Source: an uncultured Bacteroidota bacterium
GTDB taxonomy: Bacteria > Bacteroidota > Bacteroidia > Chitinophagales > Chitinophagaceae
Direction of reading: 5' to 3'
DNA: 13,047 nucleotides
Assembly (NCBI GenBank): GCA_903906615.1
Contig: CAIVKT010000736.1
Coordinates: 1 to 13,047, forward strand
Below, one piece after another: positions 12,492 through 13,047 of the stretch. The notes under the pieces are model-generated. The model made no database searches. It saw nothing but the letters and a program-made list of their open reading frames with translations, and was not told the DNA's origin. Both the position numbers and the translations under genes were made by a program. Numbering within the stretch: the stretch's first letter is position 1; each line of letters begins with the position of its first letter.

Positions 12492-13047
12492 TTAGTCAGT
12501 AATCCATGGAAGGTAGTTATCCCTGTTAATGACCGTAAACTTCGCGTCAGGGTATGCTTTGGCAAAAGCAGCGGGTATTTTCGATCTGTTATCCTGCCAT
12601 TTACATTCAATCGCTTGTAATTGCAGGTCGTTGAGTTCCAGCAGATCTATTTCCTGGCCGTCGTAGGTGCGCCAGAAGAAATATTGTGGATTGTAGCCCC
12701 TGTAACTATTATATTTCATGCGCTCCCCAAGGAAGTATTGCTCCCACAGCTGGCCTATATCATTGCGACCCTGCAACGGGCTGAAGTTATTGATGAGCGC
12801 ATTGCGGATGCCGTTATCATAGAAATACCATTTTTTGCTCGTCGTTACTTCCTTTCTCAGGTTGCCGCTATAGCCAGAGAGGGGATATATGATAAACACC
12901 TTTGTAAGAAGATCCAGGTAGCGTTCTACGGTGAGTTTATTGAGCTGCAGGCTTTTGCCCAGCTCCACGGTGCTTACCTGGCTTCCCACCTGCCAAGCCA
13001 GCATCTGTAATAGCTTGAACATGACATCGGCACCCTTCACGTTTTCC
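12492..13047 (-). CDS. DUF4143-type ATPase, C-terminal part (5' end outside the window)
   Basis: The frame is open to the right edge with no true start; the first apparent initiator (GTG at 13040) is an internal Val in ENVKGADVMFKLL. What is visible matches the C-terminal half of AAA_14/DUF4143 ATPases: a winged-helix segment (LGKSLQLNKLTVERYLDLL), a KWYFYDNGIRNAL strand-helix, LWEQYFLGE, and a PD-(D/E)xK-like module with FFWRT, GQEIDLLE and AIECKW. The N-terminal AAA domain with the Walker motifs must lie beyond 13047. These proteins are widespread, often single-gene islands of unknown role; some have been linked to toxin-antitoxin-like or defence settings, but nothing here shows that. The stop at 12492 is followed by the tandem hairpins. 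Confidence 0.88.
   Translation of the reverse strand, partial: ENVKGADVMFKLLQMLAWQVGSQVSTVELGKSLQLNKLTVERYLDLLTKVFIIYPLSGYSGNLRKEVTTSKKWYFYDNGIRNALINNFSPLQGRNDIGQLWEQYFLGERMKYNSYRGYNPQYFFWRTYDGQEIDLLELNDLQLQAIECKWQDNRSKIPAAFAKAYPDAKFTVINRDNYLPWITD

Noticed and set aside
12492..13047. Toxin-antitoxin or defence function for the DUF4143 ATPase
   Set aside because: Only the C-terminal part is visible, with no partner gene; family context alone is not enough to claim it.

Overview
The window comes from a member of the Bacteroidota, most likely a Chitinophagaceae-type or related lineage. The evidence is a secreted Omp28-like protein with a type IX secretion (T9SS) C-terminal sorting domain, a DUF6576-type tail on a rhomboid homologue, several outer-membrane beta-barrels including an OmpA protein with thrombospondin-3 repeats, and five perfect copies of the Bacteroidota -7 promoter motif TAnnTTTG close upstream of chosen start codons. 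The genes are ordinary chromosomal genes. I see no phage, CRISPR array, rRNA or tRNA, and no intact transposase.

Layout. Positions 1-221 carry REP-like palindromes and a diverged 101-bp-period duplication that copies the last codons of ruvB. ruvB (minus) follows, then a short repeat-bearing gap, a hairpin terminator and the T9SS cargo protein (minus). Two rhomboid-family genes run in tandem on plus (2837-4585): the first keeps the Ser/His dyad, the second has lost it. Next is 784 bp without a convincing gene (4586-5369) that holds three copies of a palindromic dispersed repeat. Three outer-membrane barrel genes on minus come next (5370-8328): a barrel-only paralogue, a full OmpA/TSP3 protein, and an unrelated barrel with a charged, His/Cys-containing tail.

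A gamma-carbonic anhydrase-like gene (minus) is divergent from a plus-strand folate cluster, thyA-folA-(degenerate methyltransferase-like gene). ThyA produces dihydrofolate while making dTMP, and FolA returns it to tetrahydrofolate, so the first two genes form one metabolic cycle. The cluster converges on a clpX transcription unit (minus) that appears to include a 59-residue gene just downstream of clpX. Beyond the clpX promoter lie two tandem hairpins with compensatory base changes, and then the C-terminal part of a DUF4143-type ATPase that runs off the right edge.

I did not find a convincing new multi-gene system. The observations most worth following up are the dead/active rhomboid pair, the methyltransferase-family protein with its SAM-binding core missing, the 59-aa clpX-linked gene, the covarying hairpin repeats in two gaps, and the ruvB 3'-end duplication.
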